A DNA stretch of 33,199 bases from Arsukibacterium perlucidum DSM 18276 (GTDB taxonomy: Bacteria; Pseudomonadota; Gammaproteobacteria; Enterobacterales; Alteromonadaceae), in the NCBI RefSeq assembly GCF_000382165.1, contig NZ_KB907735.1, positions 1 to 33,199 on the forward strand, given 5' to 3'. Under the pieces are notes generated by a model. The model was given only the letters and a program-made list of their open reading frames with translations. It was not told the origin of the DNA and searched no databases. The position numbers were made by a program, and so were the translations under genes. Within the stretch, counting starts at the first letter, position 1. Each line of letters begins with the position of its first letter. Shown in pieces: positions 7,784 through 15,933 of the stretch.

Positions 7784-8569
7784 CTATCTTTGCTGTAATT
7801 GCCTGATTATTCTGCCTGACAGGGTTTCGGCAGGTGGCACCTCAGGTAAGTCATTCAAATCAAACCAGGCCGCTTCAGCAATTTCATTTGGCTGACAAAC
7901 AATATCACCCTGCTGATAATCAGCGGTAAACCCGGTCATCAGCGAATGCGGAAAGGGCCAGGGCTGACTGCCAACGTAACGCAAATTTGTAATATCTACG
8001 CCTACCTCTTCTTTCACTTCGCGCACAGCAGCTTGTTCCAGCGTTTCAGCTGACTCAACAAAACCAGCAAGTATCGAAAAAAATCCGGCTTTATGGCGAG
8101 TAGATCTTGCCAACAGTATCTGCCCCGGCCGGGTAATGCCAACCAGCACGCACGGAGCAATCCGAGGGTAGCAACGATGGCCGCACCTGCTGCATAACGC
8201 TGCCAGCTCCCAGTTAACCAGATGCATAGCACTGCCACACTGGCCACAAAAGCGGTGAGTTTGCAAAAATAGCGCAACCTGCAACGCCCTGGCAGCAAGC
8301 TGAAATAACGTTTCATCCTGAGTTAACAGACTACGGGCAGAGTGCCAGGATGACTCATCCGCAATCTGATCATGGTCAACCACTAAATAGCAGGGTTGCT
8401 GTTTAAATTCTCCCAGCCAGCAAATTTGCTCAGGTTCAGCCGCTACTGTTAAGTTTGCCAGCGTTCCCTGAGGCACCAGACCATCACTCGTCAGATATAA
8501 GCGCCCTTTATTGACAATAAACCAGAAGCCCGGTTTGCTCTTTGTCAGCGCTATACTGTGCTTTATCAT
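7784..8569 (-). CDS. nudC: NAD(H) pyrophosphatase / RNA deNADding Nudix enzyme NudC
   Basis: NudC cleaves NADH to NMNH and AMP and removes NAD caps from RNA 5' ends. The 261-aa product (E. coli 257) has a zinc ribbon with spacing C-x2-C-x14-C-x2-C (CGQCGSAM ... CSRCGHRCYPR), the Nudix box GFVESAETLEQAAVREV followed by KEEVGV, and the NADH-specific SQPWPFPHSLM downstream of it. All catalytic Glu residues of the box are present. ATG at 8569 has AAGGA seven bases upstream. It is divergent from rsd, and hemE follows on the same strand, as in enterobacteria. Confidence 0.95.
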   Translation of the reverse strand: MIKHSIALTKSKPGFWFIVNKGRLYLTSDGLVPQGTLANLTVAAEPEQICWLGEFKQQPCYLVVDHDQIADESSWHSARSLLTQDETLFQLAARALQVALFLQTHRFCGQCGSAMHLVNWELAALCSRCGHRCYPRIAPCVLVGITRPGQILLARSTRHKAGFFSILAGFVESAETLEQAAVREVKEEVGVDITNLRYVGSQPWPFPHSLMTGFTADYQQGDIVCQPNEIAEAAWFDLNDLPEVPPAETLSGRIIRQLQQR

Positions 8570-8665
8570 GCTAAGGTCCTTAATTGCCGAAGGTTATTCA
8601 GTTACATATCAGAGTGCTGTTGTTATGATACGGCTTGTGTACTGGGCTGACCAATAAAAAAATGG

Positions 8666-8695
8666 TTGATTTTTAGTGTGAATTTCTTTTAATTA
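8666..8695 (+). promoter_or_regulatory. Possible rsd promoter
   Basis: TTGATT (8666-8671) and TAATTA (8690-8695) are spaced by 18 bases in the AT-rich nudC-rsd intergenic region. Weak-to-moderate match by eye. Confidence 0.35.
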
Positions 8696-8732
8696 GACGT
8701 AGCAGAACTTTACTGCTCTGAAGGAGAAGGCA

Positions 8733-9218
8733 ATGTACCGTCGTGTGCAACAAGCGCAACAAAAGTGGGGAGGGTCGTTAACTGCTATAGACAACTGGCT
8801 CGACGAGCGTCAACAGCTAATTGTCAGTTATTGCAAGTTAGCCGGCTTACCACCATTTGAGAAGGACCGCCACACGCTGCCTGCTCAGGAGAAAATTCGA
8901 GAATTCTGTCAATTGCTGATGGACTATTTATCGGCTGGGCATTTTGAAGTTTATGAACGTATTGTCGATCAATGCAAAGTAAATGGCACAGATTCCCGTA
9001 AACTGGCTGATAGATTATATCCAAAAATCTCAGTATCAACTGACTTAGCCCTGAGCTTTAATGATGCCTATGCTGATCATCTAAGCACCCGCAACAGCGC
9101 AGCATTCGACCGCGAACTTTCAGAATTGGGTCAGGCATTAGAAGAACGTTTTGAGTTGGAAGACGAGTTGATTGACACTTTGCATGCTAAACATACTGCA
9201 GCTGGTGTGTCAGCTTAA
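8733..9218 (+). CDS. rsd: Anti-sigma-70 factor Rsd/AlgQ family
   Basis: Rsd binds the housekeeping sigma factor region 4 and lowers its activity in stationary phase; the Pseudomonas homologue AlgQ has similar roles. The 161-aa helical protein (E. coli 158) carries the family signature FCQLLMDYLSAGHFEVYERI (E. coli FCQSLVDYLSAGHFSIYERI) and a C-terminal LGQALEERFELEDELI. ATG at 8733 has a very strong AAGGAG six to seven bases ahead, suggesting high translation. It is divergent from nudC, a pairing conserved in E. coli, and is closed by a strong bidirectional hairpin. Confidence 0.93.
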   Translation: MYRRVQQAQQKWGGSLTAIDNWLDERQQLIVSYCKLAGLPPFEKDRHTLPAQEKIREFCQLLMDYLSAGHFEVYERIVDQCKVNGTDSRKLADRLYPKISVSTDLALSFNDAYADHLSTRNSAAFDRELSELGQALEERFELEDELIDTLHAKHTAAGVSA

Positions 9219-9241
9219 AATACTACAGATCAAATAAAAGC

Positions 9242-9278
9242 AGCAGCGACAACGACACAGTTGTCGCTGCTAACGTTT
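9242..9278. terminator. Bidirectional terminator between rsd and the FKBP gene
   Basis: Perfect 12-bp stem AGCAGCGACAAC (9242-9253) with GTTGTCGCTGCT (9260-9271), 6-base loop. T-rich tails lie on both strands (GTTTTG on plus, GCTTTTATTT on minus), serving the two convergent genes. Confidence 0.85.
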
Positions 9279-9281
9279 TGG

Positions 9282-10010
9282 TTATTCGCCAGCAACAATT
9301 TCCAGCAATTCAACTTCGAACACTAAAACACTGTGTGGGGTAATTACGCCCATGTCGCGCTCACCGTAAGCCAGTTCAGATGGAATAGTAAACTTATATT
9401 TTGAGCCCACGTTCATCAGCTGAACGCCTTCAGTCCAGCCAGGGATAACCCGGTTTAACGGGAACTCGGCAGCAGCATCACGATCGTAAGAGCTGTCAAA
9501 TTTAGTACCATCAGTTAAGGTACCGGTGTAATGTACTTTAACCATATCAGTGGCAACCGGTTTAGGGCCATCACCTTGTACTAAAACTTCGTACTGCAGG
9601 CCTGAATCAGTAACAGTAACACCTTCCTTGCTGGCATTTTGCTCTAAATAAGCCTTACCAGCAGCAATAACAGCTTCTGATTCAGCTGCAGCAATTTCTG
9701 CTTGTTTAGCCCGGTACTGCTCATCCAGACTGGCTAAAAGCTGTTGAATTTCATCATCGCTGACGCTGGAATTACCCGCCAGTCCATCCTTCACGCCCTG
9801 CAGAATTAACTCACTGTTTAACTCAACGGCAATTTTGTCATATTCCTGAATAGTACTTTCAAGATAGCGACCGGCTGACACGCCCAGACTATAAGCTTGT
9901 TTCGCCTGTTCAGTATCTAATGCAGGCGCTTCGGGTTGCTTTTCTTTCTGGCAGGCAGTTAAAGTTAACATTGCCACCGCAATCAGTGATAATTTGGTTG
10001 TTACGCGCAT
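9282..10010 (-). CDS. fkpA: FkpA/Mip-type FKBP peptidyl-prolyl isomerase, lipoprotein
   Basis: This is an envelope chaperone and prolyl isomerase. The 242-aa precursor has a signal peptide ending in lipobox LTAC, so Cys20 should be lipidated; +2 is Gln, which does not signal inner-membrane retention, so the outer membrane is likely. The N-terminal helical dimerisation domain spans about 30-125 (AYSLGVSAGRYL, ILQGVKDGLAG). The C-terminal FKBP domain covers about 130-240, with VKVHYTGTLTDGTKFDSSYDR, NRVIPGWTEGVQLM and IPSELAYGERDMG. E. coli FkpA is soluble in the periplasm, so the lipobox is a difference, shared with Mip-like lipoproteins elsewhere. The neighbouring slyX fits the fkpA-slyX synteny. 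Confidence 0.92.
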   Translation of the reverse strand: MRVTTKLSLIAVAMLTLTACQKEKQPEAPALDTEQAKQAYSLGVSAGRYLESTIQEYDKIAVELNSELILQGVKDGLAGNSSVSDDEIQQLLASLDEQYRAKQAEIAAAESEAVIAAGKAYLEQNASKEGVTVTDSGLQYEVLVQGDGPKPVATDMVKVHYTGTLTDGTKFDSSYDRDAAAEFPLNRVIPGWTEGVQLMNVGSKYKFTIPSELAYGERDMGVITPHSVLVFEVELLEIVAGE

Positions 10011-10114
10011 TCATTTCTCCCATTATTGGCAGCCTGGCTGCAAAAGTGTGTTTTAATAATTCGTCAGGTTCTGACCTATACTAACGGTTTGTGCGAATGA
10101 GGTTAACACCCACA

Positions 10115-11086
10115 ATGAAATATCCTGTGCTTTTTCTTACTTTTTTAATTACTGCATGCACAAAAGTGGAAACTACAGCACTTCAGCAATGGCAACATGT
10201 CGCTCAGGGTAGTTATGCGGCAGAAATCGCTCATAATGGCCACTATGCAGTCGTATCCTCAATACAAAACGGAATAGCTTTCTGGGACCTGCAGCAGAAT
10301 GCCCTTAAGTATCAGTGGCAACATAATCCCGAGCAAGAAAACCTGGTATTTAGCCTGGCTATCAGCCCTGATAACAGCCATGTTTTAAGTGCCGATCAAC
10401 AAACCTTCGCGCTTTGGCGCACCGATAACGGTGAAAACGTGGGTTTCTGGCAACTTGACCAATCCACAGTGCGAGATATTGCAGTATCAGCTAAAGGCGC
10501 CCATATGCTGATTGGCAAAAGTGATGGTGCCGTGCAGCATATAACACTGTCGAGCGGCCGGCGTCTGGAGTTTTTGGGCCACAGTGAAAAAATTAACAGT
10601 ATTGCAATGTCCCCTAATGGACGCTATGCCCTTAGCGGCGGCAATGACTACCAGGCCTATTTGTGGGATACCGACAGCGCCCAGATTATTCATACATTCA
10701 GCCATCCCAACCGGGTAAGCAAAGTGGCGCTTGATCCACAAGGCCGCTTTGCCTTTACCGCTGACAGCCAGAGTCTGGCAAGAATCTGGGATATTCAGAC
10801 CGGCGCCCTGGTAACGACCTTGCAAATTACCGCCCGGCAGCAGGTGTTCAGTGCAGTGCGCTTTAGCGACGATGGGAACTATCTGCTGACCGGCGCCCCT
10901 ACCCGTAGTTTAGTTTTATGGCGGGTCAGTGATGGCAAGGAGTTACAACGCTGGCGGGTTGCGCCGCGTCAGGGCAGCCGGCCAGCCAGTGCCGTGGTGC
11001 ATGCAGTAGCATTCTTAAGTCCAACACGTATAATCAGCGAGAGCTCCAGTGGCTATGCCGAGGTATGGGAAATAAACTATGACTGA
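10115..11086 (+). CDS. WD40-repeat lipoprotein
   Basis: The product is a roughly 323-aa envelope protein. A short hydrophobic signal peptide (KYPVLFLTFLITAC) ends in a lipobox, and a beta-propeller of WD40-like blades follows. Repeat cores are recognisable at IAFWDLQ, FALWRTDNGE, GHSEKINSIAMSPNGRYAL, AYLWDTDSAQ, ARIWDIQTGAL and LVLWRVSDGKEL, so six to seven blades are likely. Start choice is uncertain: GTG 10091 and ATG 10097 are in frame, but ATG 10115 follows GAGG and gives a compact signal peptide. The last eight bases overlap slyX, implying translational coupling. Role unknown: a protein-interaction scaffold is the usual function of propellers. Confidence 0.82.
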   Translation: MKYPVLFLTFLITACTKVETTALQQWQHVAQGSYAAEIAHNGHYAVVSSIQNGIAFWDLQQNALKYQWQHNPEQENLVFSLAISPDNSHVLSADQQTFALWRTDNGENVGFWQLDQSTVRDIAVSAKGAHMLIGKSDGAVQHITLSSGRRLEFLGHSEKINSIAMSPNGRYALSGGNDYQAYLWDTDSAQIIHTFSHPNRVSKVALDPQGRFAFTADSQSLARIWDIQTGALVTTLQITARQQVFSAVRFSDDGNYLLTGAPTRSLVLWRVSDGKELQRWRVAPRQGSRPASAVVHAVAFLSPTRIISESSSGYAEVWEINYD

Positions 11087-11306
11087 TAAAGATGCAGCAA
11101 TGCAGCAACAACTTATTGAGCTGGAGAGTAAACTGGCATTTCAGGAAGATACCGTTAACAGCCTGAACAACGAATTACACCAGCATCAGCTCCGGATAGA
11201 GAAATTACAGCAGCAAGTGATGCTACTGGCTGAAAAGCTGCGTCAATTGCCTGAAGATCAGGGCATCCTGTCGCCAGAGGACGAACCACCGCCACCGCAC
11301 TATTAG
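11079..11306 (+). CDS. slyX: SlyX family protein
   Basis: This 75-aa protein is largely one predicted coiled coil (LIELESKLAFQEDTVNSLNN to LLAEKL) and ends in the diagnostic PPPHY of E. coli SlyX (72 aa). Its molecular function is unknown; the name comes from its position next to slyD in E. coli. The ATG lies inside the last codons of the WD40 gene (8-bp overlap), so the two are almost certainly co-expressed. Confidence 0.93.
   Translation: MTDKDAAMQQQLIELESKLAFQEDTVNSLNNELHQHQLRIEKLQQQVMLLAEKLRQLPEDQGILSPEDEPPPPHY
11108..11135. terminator. Possible weak terminator or stem-loop between slyX and yheV
   Basis: TTTCTGCA (11108-11115) pairs with TGCAGAAA (11128-11135); the bases are at 11308-11315 and 11328-11335 when counted from the slyX stop line, i.e. 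immediately after the slyX TAG. See the separate corrected entry for the site used. Confidence 0.05.
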
Positions 11307-11307
11307 T

Positions 11308-11335
11308 TTTCTGCAGCACGCAGTTGTTGCAGAAA
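11308..11335. terminator. Stem-loop between convergent slyX and yheV
   Basis: Directly after the slyX stop, TTTCTGCA (11308-11315) pairs with TGCAGAAA (11328-11335) around a 12-base loop. No T tract follows, so intrinsic termination is doubtful; it may protect 3' ends of either transcript. This is the entry to use; the one at 11108 is a coordinate slip and should be ignored. Confidence 0.3.
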
Positions 11336-11351
11336 CACTGGCAGAGCAGCG

Positions 11352-11558
11352 TTATTCTGGTTTGAAAACACCAATAACCTGCTCGCTGGCCCGGCTGGCT
11401 TTCGTTACCTGCTGGTCTGGCTGCACCATCTGATGGCCGCAGCTTACGCACTCCACTTTTTCCACGTTGTTTTCCAGAAATAACATCATAGTGTCTAAAG
11501 CATGACATTTCGGGCAGCTGGCACCAGCAATAAAGCGTTTTTTCTTGCGAACAGTCAT
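11352..11558 (-). CDS. yheV: YheV family putative zinc-ribbon protein
   Basis: A small basic protein of 68-70 aa with two CxxC pairs, SCPKCHALD and VECVSCGHQM, that would bind zinc, and the conserved ends KKRFIAGA and EQVIGVFKP shared with E. coli YheV (66 aa). Function is unknown; a nucleic-acid-binding or metal role is only suggested by the ribbon. Two ATGs are in frame (11564 and 11558); the second has TGAG six bases upstream and is preferred. In E. coli yheV sits with kefB/kefG between slyX and yheS; here the kef genes are missing. Confidence 0.9.
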   Translation of the reverse strand: MTVRKKKRFIAGASCPKCHALDTMMLFLENNVEKVECVSCGHQMVQPDQQVTKASRASEQVIGVFKPE

Positions 11559-11650
11559 AGTCATCTCATTTCAATGGCAGCAATTATTGCTTTAGTTATG
11601 CTGGTTATAGCGTAAAATTGGCGCCCTAGTTCAGTATTACAGGTAAAAGC

Positions 11651-13558
11651 ATGATTCAGTTACAACAGGTTGAACTGCGCCGCGGCCCACAGGCATTATT
11701 TACTAACGCCGATCTTACCGTATTTCCGGGGCAAAAAGTCGGAATTATTGGTGCCAATGGTTGCGGCAAGTCCAGCCTGTTCGCCATGCTGCAGGGCAAA
11801 CTGCATGCTGATGCCGGCAATATTAATATACCGGAGCGTTGGGTCATCTCTACTGTTGCCCAGGAAACCCCGGCACTGGACTGCAGTGCCATCGACTATG
11901 TGCTGCAAGGTGATGAAAAGCTATTCCCGTTGCTACTGAAGGCCCGCAGCCAATGCAACGAAACGGATTTAGCGGCAGTGCATTTACAAATTGAAGCCCT
12001 GGATGGCTACCGGGCTGAAGCAAAAGCCGGGGTGCTGCTGGATGGCCTGGGTTTTAGTGGTGATGCCCAGCAACATCCGGTTAAATCGTTTTCGGGTGGT
12101 TGGCGGATGCGGCTGAACCTGGCTAAAGCGTTAATGCAACCGGCCGAATTACTGCTATTGGATGAACCCACTAACCACCTTGATTTAGATGCAGTACTTT
12201 GGTTGGAGAAATATCTGGCTAACTATCAGGGTACTTTGCTGCTGATCAGCCACGACCGCGATTTTCTGGATGCAGTCACTGATAACATTGTGCATATCGA
12301 ACGCCAGACTCTGACCTTATACAAAGGCAACTACAGCCAGTTTGAACGCCAGCGCGCTGAGCAGTTATCGCAGCATCAGGCTAATTTTGATAAACAGCAA
12401 CGGCAGGTGGCCCATCTGCAAAAATTTATCGACCGCTTTAAAGCCCAGGCCACCAAAGCCCGCCAGGCACAAAGCCGGATAAAAGCACTGGAGCGGATGA
12501 CTGTCCTGGCACCTGCCCATGTTGACTCGCCCTTTAGCTTTAGTTTTCGCGAGCCAAAATCGCTACCGAACCCGCTGCTGAAAATGGAGAACGTTCAGGC
12601 CGGCTATGCCGACCATGTGATCCTAAGCCAGATTAAGTTTCAGCTGCTGCCCGGCAGCCGGATTGGCTTACTGGGGCGCAATGGTGCCGGTAAATCTACC
12701 TTAATTAAATTGCTGTCAGGTAGCATGACACCGCAAAGTGGTGACATCTGGTATGCCAATGGCGTCAGCCTCGGTTATTTTGCCCAGCATCAATTAGAAA
12801 CGCTGCGCCCGCAAGACTCGCCCTTGCAGCATCTGGTGCGGCTTGACCCGTTAGTACCCGAGCAAAAGCTACGCGATTTTCTGGGCGGCTTTGGTTTTCA
12901 TGGCGACAAAGCGCTGGAAGCCTGTGCTCCCTTTTCCGGCGGTGAAAAAGCCCGGCTGGTGCTGGCGTTAATTGTTTATCAACGGCCAAACCTGTTGCTG
13001 CTGGATGAGCCAACCAACCACCTTGACCTGGATATGCGCGAAGCCATTGTGATGGCGCTGCAGGAATTCGAAGGTGCTATTGTGATTGTCTCGCACGACC
13101 GTCATCTGTTAAGCAGCTGTACCGATGAATTTTATCTGGTTGCACATGGCCGGGTAGCACCCTTTGATGGCGACCTAAGCGACTACTACCAATGGCTGCA
13201 GCAGGATGCCAGGCAAAGCAGTAATAGCGCCCAGGCAGAGGCGCCAGCAAGCAGCAATGTTGTTCGCAAAGATCAGAAAAGACTGGAAGCGGAGCTGCGT
13301 AATTTACTGCGGCCACTAAAACAAAAAGTCGAAAAGCTGGAGCAACAGCAGCAAAAACTGACAGAACAACTGGCCAGCATTGAACAGCAACTGGCTGACG
13401 CTGATATCTACAGTGCAGAGCGCAAAGCTGAGCTTACCGCCTTGTTAGCAAAACAAGCCTCCGCCAGCAGTAGCCTCGCCAGCATTGAAGAGGACTGGTT
13501 TATGGCACAGGACGAGCTGGAACAGCAAACCGAGCGCTTTTTGAAAAGCAATAACTAA
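11651..13558 (+). CDS. yheS: ABC-F ribosome-associated ATPase YheS
   Basis: Soluble twin-ATPase of the ABC-F class, which binds the ribosomal E site and relieves certain stalled nascent chains. At 635 aa it matches E. coli YheS (637). First ATPase domain: Walker A GANGCGKSS (about 34-42), signature FSGGWRMRLNLAKALM, Walker B LLLLDEPTNHLD. Second domain: GRNGAGKST, FSGGEKARLVLAL, LLLLDEPTNHLD. Between them lies the P-site tRNA interaction linker rich in Lys/Arg/Gln. The C-terminal about 100 residues form a coiled coil (LEAELRNLLRPLKQKVEKL). No membrane segment is present. TIGR02444 follows 13 bases downstream, an arrangement I recall in related genera. Confidence 0.95.
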   Translation: MIQLQQVELRRGPQALFTNADLTVFPGQKVGIIGANGCGKSSLFAMLQGKLHADAGNINIPERWVISTVAQETPALDCSAIDYVLQGDEKLFPLLLKARSQCNETDLAAVHLQIEALDGYRAEAKAGVLLDGLGFSGDAQQHPVKSFSGGWRMRLNLAKALMQPAELLLLDEPTNHLDLDAVLWLEKYLANYQGTLLLISHDRDFLDAVTDNIVHIERQTLTLYKGNYSQFERQRAEQLSQHQANFDKQQRQVAHLQKFIDRFKAQATKARQAQSRIKALERMTVLAPAHVDSPFSFSFREPKSLPNPLLKMENVQAGYADHVILSQIKFQLLPGSRIGLLGRNGAGKSTLIKLLSGSMTPQSGDIWYANGVSLGYFAQHQLETLRPQDSPLQHLVRLDPLVPEQKLRDFLGGFGFHGDKALEACAPFSGGEKARLVLALIVYQRPNLLLLDEPTNHLDLDMREAIVMALQEFEGAIVIVSHDRHLLSSCTDEFYLVAHGRVAPFDGDLSDYYQWLQQDARQSSNSAQAEAPASSNVVRKDQKRLEAELRNLLRPLKQKVEKLEQQQQKLTEQLASIEQQLADADIYSAERKAELTALLAKQASASSSLASIEEDWFMAQDELEQQTERFLKSNN

Positions 13559-13571
13559 AGGCGGCAGCAGA

Positions 13572-14048
13572 ATGGCTAAACCACCATCATCAGAGACACT
13601 CTGGCAGTTTAGCCTGGTGCTATACCCTAAGGTGCAATCACTTTGCTTAGACTGGCAGGACCGCTTTGGGCTCAATGTTAACCTGCTGCTATTGCTCTGC
13701 TATCTGGAGCAACAGCAGCTTAGCCTGACTTCGCAACAACTGCAGCAATTGGCCGCTAAGCTTGACAGCTTCAGCCGTCAGTTTACCCAGCCGCTGCGAA
13801 CACTACGCCGTAGTAGCAGCAGTGCCAGCCTGGCTGTTACACAGCAGCAACAGCTTAAGCAAATGTTGCTGCAAGCCGAGCTTTCGCTTGAACAGTTAGA
13901 ACAACAATTACTGTTAGAATATTGCCCTCCTTTAATTGCTAAGGCGCAGCCACTGATTGAGCTGTATCTGGCGCAGCTGAATGCCCAAAGTCAGGTGTTG
14001 CCAGCGCAAATTATTGATCTGCGTCAAGCCCTGCAGCAACTGAGTTAA
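13572..14048 (+). CDS. TIGR02444 family (DUF2390) protein
   Basis: 158-aa protein of unknown function. The opening ETLWQFSLVLYPKVQSLCL and FGLNVNLLLLLCYLE match the TIGR02444 pattern as I know it. The rest is helical and extremely rich in Leu and Gln (LEQLEQQLLLEYCP). No signal peptide or catalytic motif is visible. It starts 13 bases after yheS, so it is probably in the same transcript. A role in translation alongside YheS would be speculation from position only. Confidence 0.82.
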   Translation: MAKPPSSETLWQFSLVLYPKVQSLCLDWQDRFGLNVNLLLLLCYLEQQQLSLTSQQLQQLAAKLDSFSRQFTQPLRTLRRSSSSASLAVTQQQQLKQMLLQAELSLEQLEQQLLLEYCPPLIAKAQPLIELYLAQLNAQSQVLPAQIIDLRQALQQLS

Positions 14049-14150
14049 CCCAGCCGTTAAAGTTTGATCTGTATCAGTTCCTACCCCCGCAACCTTACCT
14101 AAACTTGATGCATCAACACGTCAGCTATGGCAACAAAAGAGGGTAAGGTT

Positions 14151-14297
14151 ATGAACCTGTGGCATGAATTTTTAAATGATCCGGTGATCTTTATTTCGTT
14201 TACCGGCCTGGCCATCGTTATTGGCTTATGTCTGTTTTACGCGGTCTATTTCATCTATAAAATTGACCACGATACGCCAGACTCAAAGCAACACTAA
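14151..14297 (+). CDS. 48-aa single-pass membrane peptide, DUF3149-like
   Basis: This short reading frame runs from ATG 14151 to TAA 14297. It has GAGGG seven bases upstream, an amphipathic start (MNLWHEFLNDPV), one strong transmembrane helix (about 13-36) and a polar tail (KIDHDTPDSKQH). The layout, Trp near the start, DPV, then one helix, matches small DUF3149 proteins common in marine gammaproteobacteria. Function unknown. Good start signals and a clean hydrophobic profile make it a likely real gene despite its size. Confidence 0.72.
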   Translation: MNLWHEFLNDPVIFISFTGLAIVIGLCLFYAVYFIYKIDHDTPDSKQH

Positions 14298-14314
14298 ACC
14301 TGGATTCAAACACC

Positions 14315-14344
14315 AGCGTTAAGACACGCTAGTTTCTTAACGCT
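14315..14344. terminator. Stem-loop between the 48-aa gene and the convergent FAD oxidase
   Basis: AGCGTTAAG (14315-14323) pairs with CTTAACGCT (14336-14344) across a 12-base loop. No T run follows on either strand, so it may be a processing or protection hairpin rather than an intrinsic terminator. Confidence 0.35.
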
Positions 14345-14400
14345 GCAGCTAACTTTGCCAAGTGCTATACCAAGAGCACCCATAAGTAAGCTGGTATTAC

Positions 14401-15819
14401 TCATTGCAGCTCCTCGCTAAACATCTCGCTGTAATGCCGGTACCAGTTGCTTTGCAACCGCAGCTCCGGATCATAACGGCGCTTTTGCTGCATAAATTCG
14501 ACAAACTGCGGATAACAGGTCAGCAATTGCTGTTTAGTGGCAAAGGAGTGGTACGTTAAGAAGTAGCTGCCCTGATAACGGATGGCGATATCAATCAGCC
14601 GCCGAAAATGACTTGCCGCGGCGCTGATAGCCTCAGGCAGGTGATCAATATGCAGATTAAAGATAACGCAGGCGTAATCTTGCCTGGCCCAGGCCAATGT
14701 CGTCTCGGCATCACGGCGGATAAACCGTACTGTGCCATAAATCAAATCGACCTTATGCTGGCGGAAATCTGCCGCACAATCAGCCATAAAGTGTTGCAGC
14801 GCCTGCAGTGGCACGTACAGCTCGGTAATCATTTCACTGCCGGCACAACCCCGCGCTAATTGCTGGTCCAGTGCCAGATGATAATCATCCAGATAAATAC
14901 TTAACTGATGGCTATCAGACCAGTAACGCTGGCCACTGGATGCCAGATAAAACTGTGAAAAACGACTAAAGGCTTCAGCCTTATCAGTATGGGCCAGATA
15001 CAATAACTGTTGCCAATTGGCTTTACTCAGCCGCAACTGCTGCTTCGCTATTGGCTCAGTCGCTACCGGTCGGTAGCAGGAAAAAATACCATGGCACAAA
15101 AAGCCGGCGGAATCGGGTGCTGTCTCAAACTGGAAGTCGCCATATAAATACCCGGCCGCTATTCGCTCTGGCAAGGCTGCAATCATCTCAGTCAAACTGC
15201 ACAGCTCAACCTCACGCACTACCTGTTGTCGTGCTGCTAATTGCAAAGTTGCTGTGACAACTATCCCAAATAAGCCATAGCCGCCGACCACCAGCCGGAA
15301 TAACTCAAGGTTCTGCTGTCGGCTACAATGTACCAGTTGCCCATGCGCATTGACCAGATCAAGGCTGACGATGTCTGCCACAAAAGGCGCCATATCCAGC
15401 CCTCTGCCATGGATATTTGCTGCGATTGCCCCACCGACGCTTAAGCGATCAGCGCCAGTTTGTTTCTGCCGGATCCCCCACTGCCTGCTATTGCCATACT
15501 GCATAACATGCAATTTGCGCATTAAGTCTGGCCACTGAATACCCGCCTGCACTCTTACCTGGCCTAGTTCAGGGTCAAAGTGTTCCAGTTTATTTAAGCA
15601 GCTCAGATCCAGCAGCACACCAGCAGTGACAAATTGCTGCCCGCCCATAGCGTGGCGCCCACCCGCGACACTCAGTGTGCTGCCCTCCTTATTGGCCAGC
15701 GTTACCGCCGCTATCACCTCAGCCACGGTTGCCGGCTGCAGGCAATGCTGCATTGTTGTTGTATTTAATTTGGCATGAACATCATTAACTACGATCGCTT
15801 GCTCTGATTTGCTGCACAT
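14401..15819 (-). CDS. VAO-type FAD-binding oxidoreductase
   Basis: 472-aa flavoprotein of the vanillyl-alcohol-oxidase/PCMH fold (GlcD, lactone-oxidase and alditol-oxidase relatives). The FAD domain spans about 25-205: the pyrophosphate loop LSVAGGRHAMGGQQF, then GADRLSVGGAIAANIHGRGL and VGGYGLFGIVV. His56 in GGRHA lies where histidyl-FAD attachment occurs in alditol oxidases, so covalent flavin is possible but unproven. The C-terminal substrate domain (about 210-470) gives no clear substrate. No signal peptide is seen, so it should be cytosolic. ATG 15819 has AGGAG six bases upstream. It diverges from an XRE regulator across a 114-bp gap. Confidence 0.85.
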   Translation of the reverse strand: MCSKSEQAIVVNDVHAKLNTTTMQHCLQPATVAEVIAAVTLANKEGSTLSVAGGRHAMGGQQFVTAGVLLDLSCLNKLEHFDPELGQVRVQAGIQWPDLMRKLHVMQYGNSRQWGIRQKQTGADRLSVGGAIAANIHGRGLDMAPFVADIVSLDLVNAHGQLVHCSRQQNLELFRLVVGGYGLFGIVVTATLQLAARQQVVREVELCSLTEMIAALPERIAAGYLYGDFQFETAPDSAGFLCHGIFSCYRPVATEPIAKQQLRLSKANWQQLLYLAHTDKAEAFSRFSQFYLASSGQRYWSDSHQLSIYLDDYHLALDQQLARGCAGSEMITELYVPLQALQHFMADCAADFRQHKVDLIYGTVRFIRRDAETTLAWARQDYACVIFNLHIDHLPEAISAAASHFRRLIDIAIRYQGSYFLTYHSFATKQQLLTCYPQFVEFMQQKRRYDPELRLQSNWYRHYSEMFSEELQ

Positions 15820-15871
15820 AACTAACTCCTGCTGGTAACGTATGCAGCGACCCTAGCTGAGGAGTAGCAAC

Positions 15872-15906
15872 TTATGCTATACAATTATTAGAAGTATTAT
15901 TATACG
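15872..15906. promoter_or_regulatory. Overlapping divergent promoters and imperfect AT-rich palindrome
   Basis: Plus strand: TTATGC (15872-15877), 17 bases, TATTAT (15895-15900), facing the XRE gene. Minus strand: a perfect TATAAT at 15899-15904 facing the oxidase. Between 15878 and 15905 the sequence forms a rough inverted repeat (TATACAATTATTA against TATTATTATACG), a candidate regulator site covering both promoters. Confidence 0.4.
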
Positions 15907-15933
15907 ATACCTAAAGGTGTAAATAAGGCGACT

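Noticed and set aside
11108..11135. Stem-loop entry placed inside slyX
   Set aside because: A coordinate slip of 200 bases; the real hairpin is at 11308-11335. The entry at 11108 has near-zero confidence and should be ignored.
11155..11508. 117-codon minus-strand frame over slyX and yheV
   Set aside because: It crosses two recognised genes in another frame, has no family features, and is a shadow.
14105..14116. Perfect 12-bp palindrome TTGATGCATCAA before the 48-aa gene
   Set aside because: Several such palindromes are expected by chance in 33 kb, and no promoter element aligns with it.
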